From Thermococci archaeon (GTDB taxonomy: Archaea > Methanobacteriota_B > Thermococci > Thermococcales > Thermococcaceae): 6,850 nt of DNA. The position numbers were made by a program, and so were the translations under genes. Positions within the stretch are counted from its first letter, which is position 1; each line of letters begins with the position of its first letter. The stretch covers positions 1 to 6,850 of the forward strand of contig QMUE01000073.1 of NCBI GenBank assembly GCA_003663535.1, read 5' to 3'. Of this stretch, positions 6,037 to 6,850 are shown piece by piece. The notes under the pieces were generated by a model, which was given only the letters and a program-made list of their open reading frames with translations, did not search any database and was not told the origin of the DNA.

Positions 6037-6037
6037 A

Positions 6038-6850
6038 TCAAAGTAGTGGATTTCTAAACTTCTTACCCGGATAGTATGCCACGCCCTCAAGTTCTTCTTC
6101 AATTCTTAGGAGCTGGTTATACTTTGCGTTTCTGTCGCTTCTTGCCGGTGCTCCCGTCTTGATCTGGCCAGCATTTAATGCAACAGCTATGTCGGCAATT
6201 GTTGAATCTTCCGTTTCACCTGAGCGGTGAGAAACAACAACTCCATAGCCAGCTCTAAAGGCCAAGTAAGCAGCGTCTATTGCTTCACTTAAGGTTCCGA
6301 TCTGATTTACCTTGAGGAGAAGTGCATTTCCAGCTCCCATTTCAATGCCCTTCTTAAGTCTCGTCACGTTTGTAACAAAGATGTCATCCCCAACAAGCTG
6401 AATCTTCTTTCCAAGCTCCTTTGTAACCATTGCGAAGCCTTCAAAGTCTTCCTCCTGAACTGGGTCTTCGATGGAGGCTATTGGGTATGTTGAAACAAGA
6501 TCTTTGTAAAGGTCAATGAGCCTCTCTCTTGTATATTCCTTGCCCCCAACAACATACACATTCTTTTCCTCTTCATAGAACTCGCTTGAAGCAACATCAA
6601 GGGCAAATACTATCTCCTCACCGACTTTATACCCACTTTCTTCAATTGCCTTGACAAGAACATCCAAAGGCTCGGTGACCTCTTTCATTGGGGGAGCAAA
6701 TCCTCCTTCATCACCAACGTTAACTGCTAGCTTTCCATATTTATCCATGAGAATCTTCTTTAGAGTGTGATAGGTTTCGCTCACCATTTGAATTGCTTCC
6801 CTAAAGCTCTTTGCACCAACTGGCATGATCATAAACTCTTGGAAATCCAA
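6038..6850 (-). CDS. eno: Enolase (phosphopyruvate hydratase), C-terminal 270 residues
   Basis: Partial gene: the start lies beyond the right edge and the window holds about the last 270 of an expected 430 or so residues. Enolase converts 2-phosphoglycerate to phosphoenolpyruvate in glycolysis and gluconeogenesis. In fragment numbering, visible active-site residues are Glu48 in [10 protein letters not shown], the Mg2+ ligands Asp85 ([10 protein letters not shown]), Glu128 ([11 protein letters not shown]) and Asp155 ([10 protein letters not shown]), the catalytic base Lys180 ([11 protein letters not shown]), the [14 protein letters not shown] loop (207-220) and Lys231 in [13 protein letters not shown]. 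The first visible codon is TTG, an internal leucine of [13 protein letters not shown] and not a start. The C-terminus ends FRNPLL and then TGA. All catalytic residues in the visible part are intact. Its strand is the same as that of the ATPase-PIN pair, 69 bases downstream. Confidence 0.97.
   Translation of the reverse strand: MDFQEFMIMPVGAKSFREAIQMVSETYHTLKKILMDKYGKLAVNVGDEGGFAPPMKEVTEPLDVLVKAIEESGYKVGEEIVFALDVASSEFYEEEKNVYVVGGKEYTRERLIDLYKDLVSTYPIASIEDPVQEEDFEGFAMVTKELGKKIQLVGDDIFVTNVTRLKKGIEMGAGNALLLKVNQIGTLSEAIDAAYLAFRAGYGVVVSHRSGETEDSTIADIAVALNAGQIKTGAPARSDRNAKYNQLLRIEEELEGVAYYPGKKFRNPLL

Noticed and set aside
5914..6102. 62-residue minus-strand frame across the enolase-ATPase gap
   Set aside because: It overlaps the ends of both real genes in another frame and has no recognisable features; the gap is better explained by a terminator and promoter.
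6848..6850. Enolase start at the right edge
   Set aside because: The codon is TTG within the conserved [13 protein letters not shown] segment in the middle of enolase, so it is an internal leucine and the gene continues beyond the window.

Overview
The window looks like an AT-rich chromosome segment of a hyperthermophilic euryarchaeon of the order Thermococcales (Pyrococcus, Thermococcus or Palaeococcus; the genus cannot be fixed from sequence alone). The reasons are near-canonical archaeal enolase, Nop5, fibrillarin and mevalonate-pathway proteins, BRE/TATA promoters, short leaders, strong GGAGGTGA-type ribosome binding sites and mostly AGA/AGG arginine codons in the core genes. Coding density is very high and no gap exceeds 190 bases.

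Layout. Positions 1-2285 (minus strand) hold a tight operon transcribed HMG-CoA synthase, then acetoacetyl-CoA thiolase, then a DUF35 Zn-ribbon/OB-fold protein cut by the window edge. This is the archaeal channelling complex at the start of the mevalonate route to isoprenoid lipids. Positions 2286-2474 are a divergent promoter region. Positions 2475-4405 (plus strand) hold Nop5 and fibrillarin, the scaffold and methyltransferase of the box C/D RNA-guided 2'-O-methylation particle. Two bases further on, facing the opposite way, positions 4408-5968 (minus strand) hold a two-gene unit: an AAA/ABC-type ATPase followed 10 bases later by a PIN-domain protein. Positions 6038-6850 (minus strand) are the C-terminal 270 residues of enolase, whose start lies outside the window.

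The ATPase/PIN pair is the part that stands out. It sits between housekeeping genes, has its own apparent promoter, is probably translationally coupled, and uses CGN arginine codons far more often than the adjacent Nop5 and fibrillarin genes (11 of 31 against 1 of 41). It combines an OLD/DUF3696-like ATPase that lacks a nuclease domain with a separate small PIN nuclease. This resembles the architecture of ATPase-plus-nuclease anti-phage modules such as Septu and PARIS, but with a PIN effector. That function is inference; the sequence shows only the domains, the coupling and the atypical codon use. I saw no tRNA, rRNA, CRISPR array, insertion sequence or phage gene.
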